The position numbers and the translations under genes were made by a program. A stretch of 8,904 nucleotides of DNA, from NCBI GenBank assembly GCA_014379885.1, contig JACMKW010000268.1, positions 1-8,904 of the forward strand, read 5' to 3'. Below the pieces are notes generated by a model. The model was not told the origin of the DNA and made no database searches. It saw nothing but the letters and a program-made list of their open reading frames with translations. The DNA is from Rhizobacter sp. GTDB taxonomy: Bacteria > Pseudomonadota > Gammaproteobacteria > Burkholderiales > Burkholderiaceae. Each line of letters starts with the position of its first letter. The first letter of the stretch is position 1. Positions 1-6,592 of the stretch are shown here, one piece after another.

Positions 1-371
1 AATACATAGAGGTATTGCAAGTCCTTGGGTCGCACGTAGGGCTCAACCACCTGCTCGATGGCGATGGCCGACATCACACGCGCCGTCATGCCTTCCTGGC
101 GCATGGTGTCGGCCAGGGCCAGCGCGTTCATCACGGTGGCCAGCATGCCCATGTAGTCGGCCGTGGCGCGGTCCATGCCCACCGCACCACCCGCGACGCC
201 GCGGAAGATGTTGCCGCCGCCAATCACGACAGCCACTTCACACCCCAGCTGCGTCACCTCCTGGATCTCGCGCACCATGCGCACGATGGTGGCGCGGTTG
301 ATGCCATAGGCATCATCGCCCATCAGGGCTTCACCAGAAAGCTTGAGCAGGATGCGCTTGTAGGCCGGCAT
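1..371 (-). CDS. pyrH: UMP kinase (uridylate kinase), 5' part only; runs off the left edge
   Basis: Phosphorylates UMP to UDP with ATP in cytoplasmic pyrimidine synthesis; the bacterial enzyme is a hexamer of the amino acid kinase fold, unrelated to eukaryotic UMP/CMP kinase. The visible 123 residues begin [18 protein letters not shown], the phosphate-binding start typical of the family (KLSGEALMG at residues 10-18). They continue with the glycine-rich GGGNIFRG at 51-58 and the [20 protein letters not shown] stretch at 66-86 that lies in the UMP-binding and oligomer region. About half of a usual 235-240 residue protein is present; the C-terminal half lies outside the window. The ATG at 371 is chosen because the family starts here and a GGAG (380-383 on this strand) precedes it at suitable distance. 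It follows tsf on the same strand after 94 bases, the normal rpsB-tsf-pyrH order, so it is probably in the same operon. No break is seen in the part visible. Confidence 0.97.
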   Translation of the reverse strand, partial: MPAYKRILLKLSGEALMGDDAYGINRATIVRMVREIQEVTQLGCEVAVVIGGGNIFRGVAGGAVGMDRATADYMGMLATVMNALALADTMRQEGMTARVMSAIAIEQVVEPYVRPKDLQYLYV

Positions 372-465
372 GCGGGGTACTCCGTGTGGTCGACTTGTGG
401 TCAGAGACAAGGTGGGCGTTGAAGTCTATCCGCGAAGACGGAGCCCGCAGACCCCGTGTGCGACA

Positions 466-1362
466 TCAAGCGCCCTTGGCGGCAGCCACCTGCGCTGCCA
501 CTTCAGCCGCGAAGTCGTCGACCTTCTTCTCGATGCCCTCGCCCACCACGTAGAGCGTGAACGCCTTGACCGTGGTGTTGACAGCCTTCAGGTGCTGCTC
601 GACCGTCTGCTTGCCATCGGCGGCTTTCACAAACACCTGGTTGAAGAGGCTCACTTCCTTCAGGTATTTGGCGACCGAGCCTTCAACCATCTTGGTCACG
701 ATCTCGGCCGGCTTGCCCGACTCGGCGGCCTTGAGGGCTGCCACCGAACGCTCCTTTTCGATCAACGCGGCGGGCACGTCGGTCGCTGCCAGTGACACCG
801 GCTTCATGGCGGCCACGTGCATGGCCACGTCCTTGGCGGCCACTTCGTCGCCGTCGAACTCAACGATCACACCGATGCGCGTGCCGTGCAGGTAATTGGC
901 GAGCTTGCCGCCGTTGGCGTAGCGCTTGAAGCGGCGGATCGAGACGTTTTCACCGATCTTGCCGATCAGGCCCTTGCGCACGTCTTCCACGGTCGGGCCG
1001 AAACTGGCTTGCGACAGGGGCAGTGCCGACAGCCCGGCCACGTCGGCCGGGTTGCTCTTGGCCACCAACTCGGCCACAGCGCCCGAGAAAGCCAGGAAGT
1101 CATCGTTCTTCGACACGAAGTCGGTTTCGCAATTGACTTCGATCAGCGCGCCGGTGGTACCCGACACCGAGGCCGCCACCACGCCTTCGGCGGTGACGCG
1201 CGAAGCGGCCTTGCCGGCTTTGCTGCCGAGCTTGACGCGCAGCAGTTCTTCGGCCTTGTCGAAGTCGCCTTCGGCTTCGGTCAGGGCCTTCTTGCATTCC
1301 ATCATGGGGGCATCGGTCTTGGCGCGCAGCTCGGCGACCATGCTTGCGGTAATTGCAGCCAT
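466..1362 (-). CDS. tsf: Translation elongation factor EF-Ts
   Basis: Guanine-nucleotide exchange factor that recycles EF-Tu from its GDP to its GTP form during translation elongation in the cytoplasm. The protein has 298 residues, close to the usual 280-300 of proteobacterial EF-Ts. The N-terminal UBA-like module carries the first family signature at residues 12-27 ([16 protein letters not shown]). The second signature, [11 protein letters not shown], is at 75-85; its TDFV core is the part that contacts EF-Tu and disrupts Mg2+/nucleotide binding. The rest is the two-subdomain core, with [20 protein letters not shown] in the coiled-coil region, and ends in an Ala/Lys-rich tail. The ATG at 1362 has a strong AGGAGA Shine-Dalgarno (1369-1374) six bases upstream. 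It lies between rpsB and pyrH. The 123-base gap from rpsB contains an intrinsic hairpin terminator, and I see no convincing promoter after it, so expression probably depends on read-through from rpsB. Intact, no oddities. Confidence 0.98.
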   Translation of the reverse strand: MAAITASMVAELRAKTDAPMMECKKALTEAEGDFDKAEELLRVKLGSKAGKAASRVTAEGVVAASVSGTTGALIEVNCETDFVSKNDDFLAFSGAVAELVAKSNPADVAGLSALPLSQASFGPTVEDVRKGLIGKIGENVSIRRFKRYANGGKLANYLHGTRIGVIVEFDGDEVAAKDVAMHVAAMKPVSLAATDVPAALIEKERSVAALKAAESGKPAEIVTKMVEGSVAKYLKEVSLFNQVFVKAADGKQTVEQHLKAVNTTVKAFTLYVVGEGIEKKVDDFAAEVAAQVAAAKGA

Positions 1363-1368
1363 TTCAAA

Positions 1369-1374
1369 TCTCCT
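1369..1374 (-). promoter_or_regulatory. Strong Shine-Dalgarno of tsf
   Basis: AGGAGA on the minus strand, six bases before the tsf ATG at 1362. It is a closer match to the anti-Shine-Dalgarno than the GGAG of rpsB, which may help EF-Ts output despite the terminator between the two genes. That effect on yield is inference. Confidence 0.8.
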
Positions 1375-1424
1375 GTGGGCTCAGGGCGGTCAGCGCAAGC
1401 CGACCACCGGATCATCATGCGTCG

Positions 1425-1452
1425 AAAAAAAGGGGCTGAAGCAGCCCCTTTT
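1425..1452 (-). terminator. Intrinsic terminator/attenuator between rpsB and tsf
   Basis: Read on the minus strand, a perfect 7-bp GC-rich stem (GGGGCTG with CAGCCCC, plus-strand arms 1432-1438 and 1442-1448) closes a 3-nt loop and is followed by seven T residues (1431 down to 1425). Four A residues before the stem can pair with the first T residues and lengthen it to 11 bp. This is a textbook rho-independent terminator. It starts 33 bases after the rpsB stop codon and lies 62 bases ahead of the tsf start. Because tsf follows with no evident promoter of its own, it probably terminates only part of the transcripts and so sets the S2 to EF-Ts ratio. The stem is flanked by A and T tracts on both sides, so it could also act on plus-strand transcripts, but no plus-strand gene ends here. 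Confidence 0.85.
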
Positions 1453-1485
1453 CGTGCTCACCGCGCGGGTGAAGCGGGGCGTCGC

Positions 1486-2232
1486 TCAGGCGTTTTCGCT
1501 GACTTCCACGAACTCGTCGCCTTCGGCTGACACGGCCTGCACCACATCGGTGGTGGCGTTGGCCCGGCCTTCCAGCACGGCGTCAGCCACGGCGCGGGCG
1601 TACAACGCCACGGCCTTGGAGGAGTCGTCATTGCCGGGGATCACGTAGTCGATGCCGACGGGCGAGTGGTTGGAGTCGACCACGCCAATCACCGGAATGC
1701 CCAGCTTCTTGGCTTCGAGCACAGCGATCTTGTGATAGCCCACGTCGATGACGAACATGGCATCGGGCAGTGCATTCATGTTCTGGATGCCCCCGATGTC
1801 TTTCTCAAGCTTGGCCAGATCGCGCTGGAACAACAGCGCTTCCTTCTTGATGCGGATCTCCGTGCCGGCTTCGATCTGCGCCTGCATGTCCTTCAGCTTC
1901 TTGAGCGAGCCCTTGACCGTCTTGAAATTGGTCATCATGCCGCCGAGCCAGCGCTGGTCGACATACGGCATGCCGGCGCGTTGCGCTTCGAGTGCGATCA
2001 CTTCACGCGCTTGGCGCTTGGTGCCGATCATCAAGATGGTGCCGCGCTTGGAAGCAAGCTGGCGAACAAACTTCATCGCATCGTTGAAGAGCGGCTGCGT
2101 CTTCTCGAGGTTGATGATGTGAATCTTGTTGCGATGGCCGTAGATGTACGGGGCCATCTTGGGGTTCCAGAAGCGGGTTTGGTGCCCAAAATGGACACCT
2201 GCTTCCAGCATTTCACGCATGGTGACTGACAT
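1486..2232 (-). CDS. rpsB: 30S ribosomal protein S2
   Basis: Small-subunit ribosomal protein that joins the 30S late, sits between head and body near S1, and is needed for S1 binding. The 248 residues match the usual 240-250 of the family. The first S2 signature is at the N-terminus ([14 protein letters not shown], residues 5-18), [12 protein letters not shown] is at 94-105, and the second signature region PDAMFVIDV...[14 protein letters not shown] spans 156-188, followed by [11 protein letters not shown] at 194-204. The lysine-rich stretch around 104-145 fits the coiled-coil hairpin that projects from the S2 core. The short tail is acidic. The ATG at 2232 is preceded by GGAG at 2238-2241, five bases away. 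It is the first gene of the rpsB-tsf-pyrH run, with a long leader and a likely growth-rate controlled promoter upstream. In enterobacteria S2 represses its own operon through the leader; whether that holds here is not shown. Confidence 0.98.
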   Translation of the reverse strand: MSVTMREMLEAGVHFGHQTRFWNPKMAPYIYGHRNKIHIINLEKTQPLFNDAMKFVRQLASKRGTILMIGTKRQAREVIALEAQRAGMPYVDQRWLGGMMTNFKTVKGSLKKLKDMQAQIEAGTEIRIKKEALLFQRDLAKLEKDIGGIQNMNALPDAMFVIDVGYHKIAVLEAKKLGIPVIGVVDSNHSPVGIDYVIPGNDDSSKAVALYARAVADAVLEGRANATTDVVQAVSAEGDEFVEVSENA

Positions 2233-2371
2233 AAAGACTCCAAAGGTTGGTTCTAGAATCCAGCCTGAATTGCGACGCCCTGCAAGAGGACGGACGCAAC
2301 ACCTTTTAACAGCCGGATTCGCGATTTTGTTGACCCACGCCAGCTCGGCAGGAGCTGCATTCAGGTAAACC
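2233..2371 (-). promoter_or_regulatory. Structured 5' leader of rpsB mRNA
   Basis: If transcription starts about seven bases after the -10 at 2377-2382, the rpsB message has a leader of roughly 138 nt. Two foldable parts can be seen. A perfect 6-bp hairpin lies at plus-strand 2341-2346 and 2352-2357 (CAGCTC, five-base loop, GAGCTG). Nearer the gene, GAATCC at 2256-2261 pairs with GGATTC at 2315-2320, extended by two further pairs across one mismatch, and encloses a TTGCG/CGCAA stem (2270-2274 with 2295-2299). The Shine-Dalgarno is outside these stems. In enterobacteria the rpsB leader is the target of autorepression by S2, so such a leader is expected to be regulatory. The specific fold given here is by eye and not energy-tested. 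Confidence 0.5.
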
Positions 2372-2376
2372 CGCGG

Positions 2377-2385
2377 AGTATAGCA
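2377..2385 (-). promoter_or_regulatory. Probable rpsB promoter (extended -10)
   Basis: On the minus strand TGC-TATACT gives a sigma-70 -10 (five of six matches to TATAAT) with the TGn extension. No good -35 is found at 16-18 bp: the hexamer at 17 bp (2400-2405) reads CATGGA. An extended -10 can work without one. Immediately downstream comes the GC-rich stretch CCGCGGG, a discriminator of the kind linked to ppGpp/DksA control of ribosomal genes. The -35 zone overlaps the start codon of the divergent amidase gene at 2403. Confidence 0.5.
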
Positions 2386-2402
2386 GGCCTACTCATCCTT
2401 CC

Positions 2403-3752
2403 ATGACGAATGACCTGAGCGCCGCACGTGAAGCCATCCTCCAGCGGCAGCTTCGTGCGGCCGATGCGCTGGCCCTGAGCCTTGCCCGCGCCGATTTACC
2501 GACAAACGTCCAGACCTACATTCGCCGTTTTGACACCCAGGCGCAGGCCGCAGCCCAGGCGATGGATGCGCAGTTCGCAGCCGGGACACCGGTACCGCCG
2601 TTGGCCGGGCTGGCCATCAGCGTGAAAGACCTGTTCGACGTGCAGGGCCAGCCGACCACTGCGGGGTCTCGCATTCTCACTGGTGCCCGGCCCGCCGCAT
2701 GCGACTGCCTCGCCGTCGAACGGCTGCGCAGCGCAGGCGCCGCGCTGACCGGGCACACCAACATGACCGAGTTTGCATTCTCGGGCGTGGGCATCAACCC
2801 GCACTACGGCACGCCGGCCAATGCCGCCACGCTCGCGATGGACGCCCAGCCGCGCATTCCGGGCGGCTCGACCTCGGGCGGTGCCGTCTCGGTCGCCAGC
2901 GGCGCCGCGTGGGCCGCACTCGGCTCCGACACCGGCGGCTCGATCCGCATCCCGGCTGCCCTGCAAGGCCTGGTGGGGTTCAAGAACACTGCGCGGTTGA
3001 CGCCCACCGAAGGTGCCATCCCGCTGTCGACCACGCTGGACACGGCTTGCGCCATCACACGCTCGGTGCGAGATGCGGTGCTGCTGCACGAAGTCTTGGC
3101 CGGCCGGCGGGTGTGGCTCGCACAACGCACGATCGATACCTTTCGCTTCGGCGCGCCCACCCGATTGCTGGAGGGCATGGTCCCTGCGGTGGCCACCGCC
3201 TTTCAACGCACCGTTGCCGCACTGCGCCGCGCGGGCGCTCGCGTCGACGACGTCGCCTTGCCTGAATTGGATGAACTGGCTTCGATCAATGCGACCGGTG
3301 GCTTTTCTGCGGCCGAAAGCTGGGCTTGGCACCGCAAGCTGATCACCGAACGACAAGCCGACTACGACCCACGGGTCGCGCAGCGCATTCGCCGTGGCGA
3401 GACCATGAGCGCCGCCGACTACATCACCTTGCAACACGCACGCACCGACTGGATCCAGCGCATGACCACCACGCTGCGGCGCTTCGATGCGCTGCTCAGC
3501 CCCACCGTGCCCATCGTGGCGCCCACCATCGCCAGCCTGGCAAGTGATGAGGCCTTCTTCGCCATCAATGGGCTGCTGTTGCGCAACCCGTCGGTCGTCA
3601 ACATGCTCGATGGTTGCGCCCTCTCCTTGCCATGCCAGCAGCCCGGTGAAATGCCAGTCGGCCTGATGGTCTGGAGCCACGGCTTGCAAGATGACATCGT
3701 GCTCGATGCGTCTCTCGCGATCGAGCACACGCTCGGCCAGGGGAGCCGCTGA
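2403..3752 (+). CDS. Amidase signature family hydrolase
   Basis: Serine hydrolase that cleaves a carboxamide or amide bond; the substrate cannot be read from sequence. The 449 residues are typical for stand-alone amidases. The Ser-cisSer-Lys triad is visible: Lys75 in ISVKDLFD, Ser156 in PGGSTSGGA, and the nucleophile Ser180 in GSDTGGSIRIPA; the 24-residue spacing between the two serines equals that in GatA and FAAH. TPTEGAIPLSTTLDT (200-214) and LLSPTVPIVAP (364-374) are further family blocks. There is no signal peptide, so it is cytoplasmic. It resembles GatA, but no gatB or gatC is nearby, so a GatCAB subunit is unlikely. The start is fixed: between the in-frame stop at 2331-2333 and the ATG at 2403 there is no other ATG, GTG or TTG. 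No Shine-Dalgarno precedes this ATG. The stop overlaps the dadA start by one base, pointing to translational coupling and a shared substrate path, possibly an amide or N-acyl form of an amino acid (inference). Confidence 0.9.
   Translation: MTNDLSAAREAILQRQLRAADALALSLARADLPTNVQTYIRRFDTQAQAAAQAMDAQFAAGTPVPPLAGLAISVKDLFDVQGQPTTAGSRILTGARPAACDCLAVERLRSAGAALTGHTNMTEFAFSGVGINPHYGTPANAATLAMDAQPRIPGGSTSGGAVSVASGAAWAALGSDTGGSIRIPAALQGLVGFKNTARLTPTEGAIPLSTTLDTACAITRSVRDAVLLHEVLAGRRVWLAQRTIDTFRFGAPTRLLEGMVPAVATAFQRTVAALRRAGARVDDVALPELDELASINATGGFSAAESWAWHRKLITERQADYDPRVAQRIRRGETMSAADYITLQHARTDWIQRMTTTLRRFDALLSPTVPIVAPTIASLASDEAFFAINGLLLRNPSVVNMLDGCALSLPCQQPGEMPVGLMVWSHGLQDDIVLDASLAIEHTLGQGSR
3739..3745 (+). 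promoter_or_regulatory. Shine-Dalgarno of dadA inside the amidase 3' end
   Basis: AGGGGAG ends six bases before the dadA ATG at 3752 and lies inside the last codons of the amidase gene. Together with the TGATG stop-start overlap it supports coupled translation of the two genes and fixes the dadA start. Confidence 0.75.
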
Positions 3753-5092
3753 TGCGAGTTGCCGTGATCGGCGCCGGCATCGTCGGTGTCACGTCTGCGT
3801 ATGAGCTGGCAGCCGACGGCCATGAGGTCACGGTGTTCGAGCGCCGGGGCAGCGTCGCCGCTGAAGCCAGTTTCGCCAATGCAGGTGTGGTGGCGCCGGG
3901 CTACGTCACGCCCTGGGCTGCACCGGGTATGCCGTGGCATGTGCTGAGCCATTTGTTCAGCCGCCATGCACCTGTACGTGTGAATGCTCGGCTGAGCCCG
4001 AGTACCTTGCGCTGGATGTGGCGCTGGTGGCGTTCATGCGGGGCACAGAAACATCGAAGCAACCGTGCGCGCCTGCAGCGCTTGGCCGTCTACAGCAAAG
4101 AGCGGTTGCACCACCTCACGCACAGCTTGCAGCTCGACTATGAGCGCGCCGAAGGTTATCTGGTGCTGCTGCGTTCGGCGCGAGATGCCGCAAGGGCCCA
4201 ACCGGGGCTTGCTCTTTTGACCGAGATGGGCGTGCGCTTCCAGATGCTCGACGCCGGGCAGTGCCGACACATCGAGCCCGGCCTGAACCCGGAGGCCGAG
4301 CTGCACGCGGGCATCCACTTGGCGAATGATGAAGTCGGCAACTGCCGGCAGTTCGCCCTGCTCCTGCGCGAAGAAGCCGAACAACTCGGCGCCACGTTTC
4401 GCTTCCACACCACCGTGCAATCCATCGAGCCGGGGAAGACGCCACGCCTGACCAAGGTGTACTCGCCGATGGAAGAGTCCACCTGGCTGAACGCCGATGC
4501 GGTGCGAACCGATGGGCCGGCCACCGATGTGCTGCCTTTTGAGCCTGACACCGAGAGTTTCGACGCGGTCGTGGTCTGCGCCGCCATGGGTGCCAACGAA
4601 TTGCTCAGGCCACTCGGTGTGAAATTGCCGCTCGCGCCGGTGTACGGCTACTCCGTCACCGCGCCACTGCGCAGACTCGATCTTCACCCCGACATCGGCC
4701 CCCGCTCCGCCGTGATGGACGAGCGCTACAAAGTCGCCGTGAGCCGCTTCGGTGCGCGCGTGCGTGTGGCCGGCAGCGCCGAGCTGGGTGGCAACCCACT
4801 GACTCATAACCGCGCTGCGCTAGAGACGCTTTACAAGGTGCTCAACGACTGGTTCCCGGGTGCCGCCCACATGAGCCAGGCCCAGATCTGGAAAGGCGCA
4901 CGGCCGATGTTGCCCGACGGCCCGCCGGTGCTGGGCGCAAGCGGCATTCCCGGCGTATGGCTCAATCTCGGCCACGGCTCCAGCGGCTGGGCGCTGGCCT
5001 GCGGCTCGGCGCGGGTGGTGGCCGACGCCATTGCTGCCCGCGAAACTGGCATCGATGTCGAAGGCTTGGGGCTCGAACGCCTGCGCCGCTGA
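3752..5092 (+). CDS. dadA: FAD-dependent D-amino acid dehydrogenase, DadA type
   Basis: Oxidatively deaminates D-amino acids to 2-oxo acids and ammonia, passing electrons through FAD to the respiratory chain at the inner membrane face; in enterobacteria it serves D-alanine catabolism. The 446 residues open with a Rossmann dinucleotide fold (GAGIVG at 7-12, acidic FE at 29-30). DadA-typical blocks follow: SFANAGVVAPGYVTPWAAPGMP (40-61), RHAPVRV (71-77), LANDEVGNCRQF (190-201), YGYSVTAP (298-305), YKVAVSRF (326-333), and near the C-terminus WKGARPMLPDGPPVLG (380-395) and LGHGSSGWALACGSARVVAD (406-425). Compared with the E. coli enzyme as I recall it, about 25 extra residues lie between 228 and 268, and the C-terminal tail is shorter. 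Translation is coupled to the amidase; nnr follows after 13 bases. No racemase gene (dadX) is seen, so the substrate may not be alanine. The family assignment is firm; the exact substrate is not. Confidence 0.88.
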   Translation: MRVAVIGAGIVGVTSAYELAADGHEVTVFERRGSVAAEASFANAGVVAPGYVTPWAAPGMPWHVLSHLFSRHAPVRVNARLSPSTLRWMWRWWRSCGAQKHRSNRARLQRLAVYSKERLHHLTHSLQLDYERAEGYLVLLRSARDAARAQPGLALLTEMGVRFQMLDAGQCRHIEPGLNPEAELHAGIHLANDEVGNCRQFALLLREEAEQLGATFRFHTTVQSIEPGKTPRLTKVYSPMEESTWLNADAVRTDGPATDVLPFEPDTESFDAVVVCAAMGANELLRPLGVKLPLAPVYGYSVTAPLRRLDLHPDIGPRSAVMDERYKVAVSRFGARVRVAGSAELGGNPLTHNRAALETLYKVLNDWFPGAAHMSQAQIWKGARPMLPDGPPVLGASGIPGVWLNLGHGSSGWALACGSARVVADAIAARETGIDVEGLGLERLRR

Positions 5093-5096
5093 AAGG
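5092..5096 (+). promoter_or_regulatory. Shine-Dalgarno deciding the nnr start
   Basis: AAAGG right after the dadA stop, nine bases before the ATG at 5106. The frame is open further upstream to an ATG at 5031, but those codons lie inside dadA and give residues without family resemblance. The site supports the ATG at 5106; a GTG at 5103 directly before it is a possible alternative. Confidence 0.6.
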
Positions 5097-5105
5097 TTGA
5101 ACGTG

Positions 5106-6587
5106 ATGGAGCGCATTCTTCCAGGCCGTCATGACTGGCCGCTGCACAGCGCCGCAAACTCGCGGCTCGTTGAGCAGCAGGTGTTGTCGGGCGCGAAAGA
5201 CCACGCGCTGATGCGCCGGGCCGGCGCTGCGGTGGCTGCGCTGTCGCGAGCCCTCCATCCCCATGCCCGCAGCGTCTGGGTGCTGTGCGGGCCGGGCAAC
5301 AACGGTGGCGACGGGTTGGAAGCCGCCATGCATCTGCTCAAAGCGGGCCTTCAGGTCGAAGTCACGCTGGTGGCCGACCCCGCTCGCTTGCCAAGCGATG
5401 CGCGAGACGCGCTGACGCGCGCGCAGGCGGCTGGCGTCTCGATTTCCGCCGAACGTGTGTCCAGCGAATCGCCCGATTTCGCGATCGACGCCTTGCTGGG
5501 CATCGGCAGCAACCGAGCGCCAGACGGAGCGCTCGCCAAATGGATTGATCAGCTCAACGCCCTGGCCTGCCCGGTACTCGCCGTGGACCTGCCTTCGGGC
5601 CTGAACTCGGACACAGGGCAGCCGCATGGCGGCCTGTGCGTTGAGGCCACGCACACGCTCGCCCTGCTAACGCTCAAACCAGGTTTGTTCACCGGGTCGG
5701 GGCGCGACCTCGCAGGCGACGTGTGGCTGGACCGGCTGGGCGTCAAGCCCAATGAGCCGCTGCCCAGTGCGCGGCTGAGCGGCGCCACCCCGTTCTTCGC
5801 ACCGCGCCGACACGCGCAGCACAAAGGCAGCTTCGGTGACGTCGCCGTGGTGGGTGGCGCCAGCGGCATGGTGGGTGCCACGCTATTGGCTGCGCGAGCC
5901 GCGCATGCGGCCGGCGCAGGGCGCGTCTATGTGAACCTGCTCGACGAGCATCCGTTGGCCCTGGATGTGCAGCGCCCCGAGTTGATGTTCCGGCCCGCGT
6001 GGTGGCAAGAGCGCGCCGAAACCCTGAGCCAGGCCACCGTGGTCTGCGGGTGTGGTGGCGGCGAGGCCATGCGCACCGTCTTGCCTCGCCTGCTGAGCTC
6101 TGCTGGCCGGCTGGTGCTTGATGCCGATGCACTCAACGTCATCGCCGCCGACGACTCGTTGCAACAACTGCTGGCCGCACGCGCTTTACGTGGCCGGGAA
6201 ACGGTGTTGACGCCCCACCCTCTGGAAGCCGCTCGCCTGCTGAACACCAACACCAGCCTGGTCCAGGCTGACCGGCTCGCCGCCGCACAGCAACTGGCCG
6301 AACGTTTTGGCAGTGTGGTTGTGCTCAAAGGCTCAGGCTCGGTGATCGCCGCGCCAGGCTCGGCGCCGTGGATCAACCCAACAGGCAGTGCCGCGCTGGC
6401 CACCGCCGGTACCGGCGATGTGCTGGCGGGGTGGCTCGGTGGCAGCTGGTCGGCGTCAGGTGCGAGTGCGACGCAAGCTGCACGGCACACGACCTGGCTT
6501 CACGGGCGTGCTGCCGATCTTTGCCTGGCAGCACCTTTGCGCGCAGCCGACCTGATCGAGGCGATGCACGCCGCCTCGATCCCCTGA
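5106..6587 (+). CDS. nnr: Bifunctional NAD(P)H-hydrate epimerase / ADP-dependent NAD(P)H-hydrate dehydratase
   Basis: Repairs damaged NADH and NADPH. The N-terminal half epimerises the R and S hydrates (NADHX, NADPHX) and the C-terminal half dehydrates the S form using ADP. The protein has 493 residues, near the 500-515 of other fused forms. The YjeF N-terminal domain (about 1-215) shows CGPGNNGGDG at 61-70, DALLGIG at 128-134 and AVDLPSGLNSDTG at 159-171. The ribokinase-like dehydratase domain (about 230-490) shows KGSFGDVAVVGGASGM at 240-255, LDADALN at 338-344, TPHPLEAARLL at 369-379, VVVLKGSGSVI at 404-414 and NPTGSAALATAGTGDVLAGW at 424-443. Both halves keep their known motifs, so both activities are expected. 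It is 13 bases downstream of dadA on the same strand and probably co-transcribed. Its stop is only 5 bases from the rnr stop on the other strand. Equivalent to E. coli nnr (yjeF). Confidence 0.95.
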   Translation: MERILPGRHDWPLHSAANSRLVEQQVLSGAKDHALMRRAGAAVAALSRALHPHARSVWVLCGPGNNGGDGLEAAMHLLKAGLQVEVTLVADPARLPSDARDALTRAQAAGVSISAERVSSESPDFAIDALLGIGSNRAPDGALAKWIDQLNALACPVLAVDLPSGLNSDTGQPHGGLCVEATHTLALLTLKPGLFTGSGRDLAGDVWLDRLGVKPNEPLPSARLSGATPFFAPRRHAQHKGSFGDVAVVGGASGMVGATLLAARAAHAAGAGRVYVNLLDEHPLALDVQRPELMFRPAWWQERAETLSQATVVCGCGGGEAMRTVLPRLLSSAGRLVLDADALNVIAADDSLQQLLAARALRGRETVLTPHPLEAARLLNTNTSLVQADRLAAAQQLAERFGSVVVLKGSGSVIAAPGSAPWINPTGSAALATAGTGDVLAGWLGGSWSASGASATQAARHTTWLHGRAADLCLAAPLRAADLIEAMHAASIP

Positions 6588-6592
6588 CCCAC

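Noticed and set aside
385..402. Direct repeat TGTGGTC at 385-391 and 396-402, one helical turn apart, between tsf and pyrH
   Set aside because: Only seven bases and two copies, inside a transcribed operon spacer. It is probably chance and no known operator is recognised.
817..1530. Plus-strand open frames across tsf
   Set aside because: They are antisense to EF-Ts and span the tsf start, the intergenic terminator and the rpsB end, with no motif or Shine-Dalgarno.
2350..2354. AGGAG on the plus strand as a Shine-Dalgarno for a leader peptide or longer amidase
   Set aside because: No ATG, GTG or TTG follows in the amidase frame at useful distance; the bases belong to the hairpin at 2341-2357.
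2330..2360. TTGACC at 2330-2335 as a plus-strand -35 for the amidase
   Set aside because: At 16-19 bp spacing the bases read as GC-rich or CTGCAT-like sequence, with no acceptable -10.
2496..3728. A 410-codon open frame on the minus strand opposite the amidase
   Set aside because: It lies wholly antisense to a gene with clear catalytic motifs. Its translation has no recognisable domain and the skewed His/Gly/Arg composition expected of an antisense shadow in GC-rich DNA.
5031..5105. Longer N-terminus for the NAD(P)HX repair enzyme starting at 5031
   Set aside because: The added codons lie inside dadA in another frame and show no family resemblance. The ATG at 5106 has a Shine-Dalgarno and gives the usual start of the epimerase domain.
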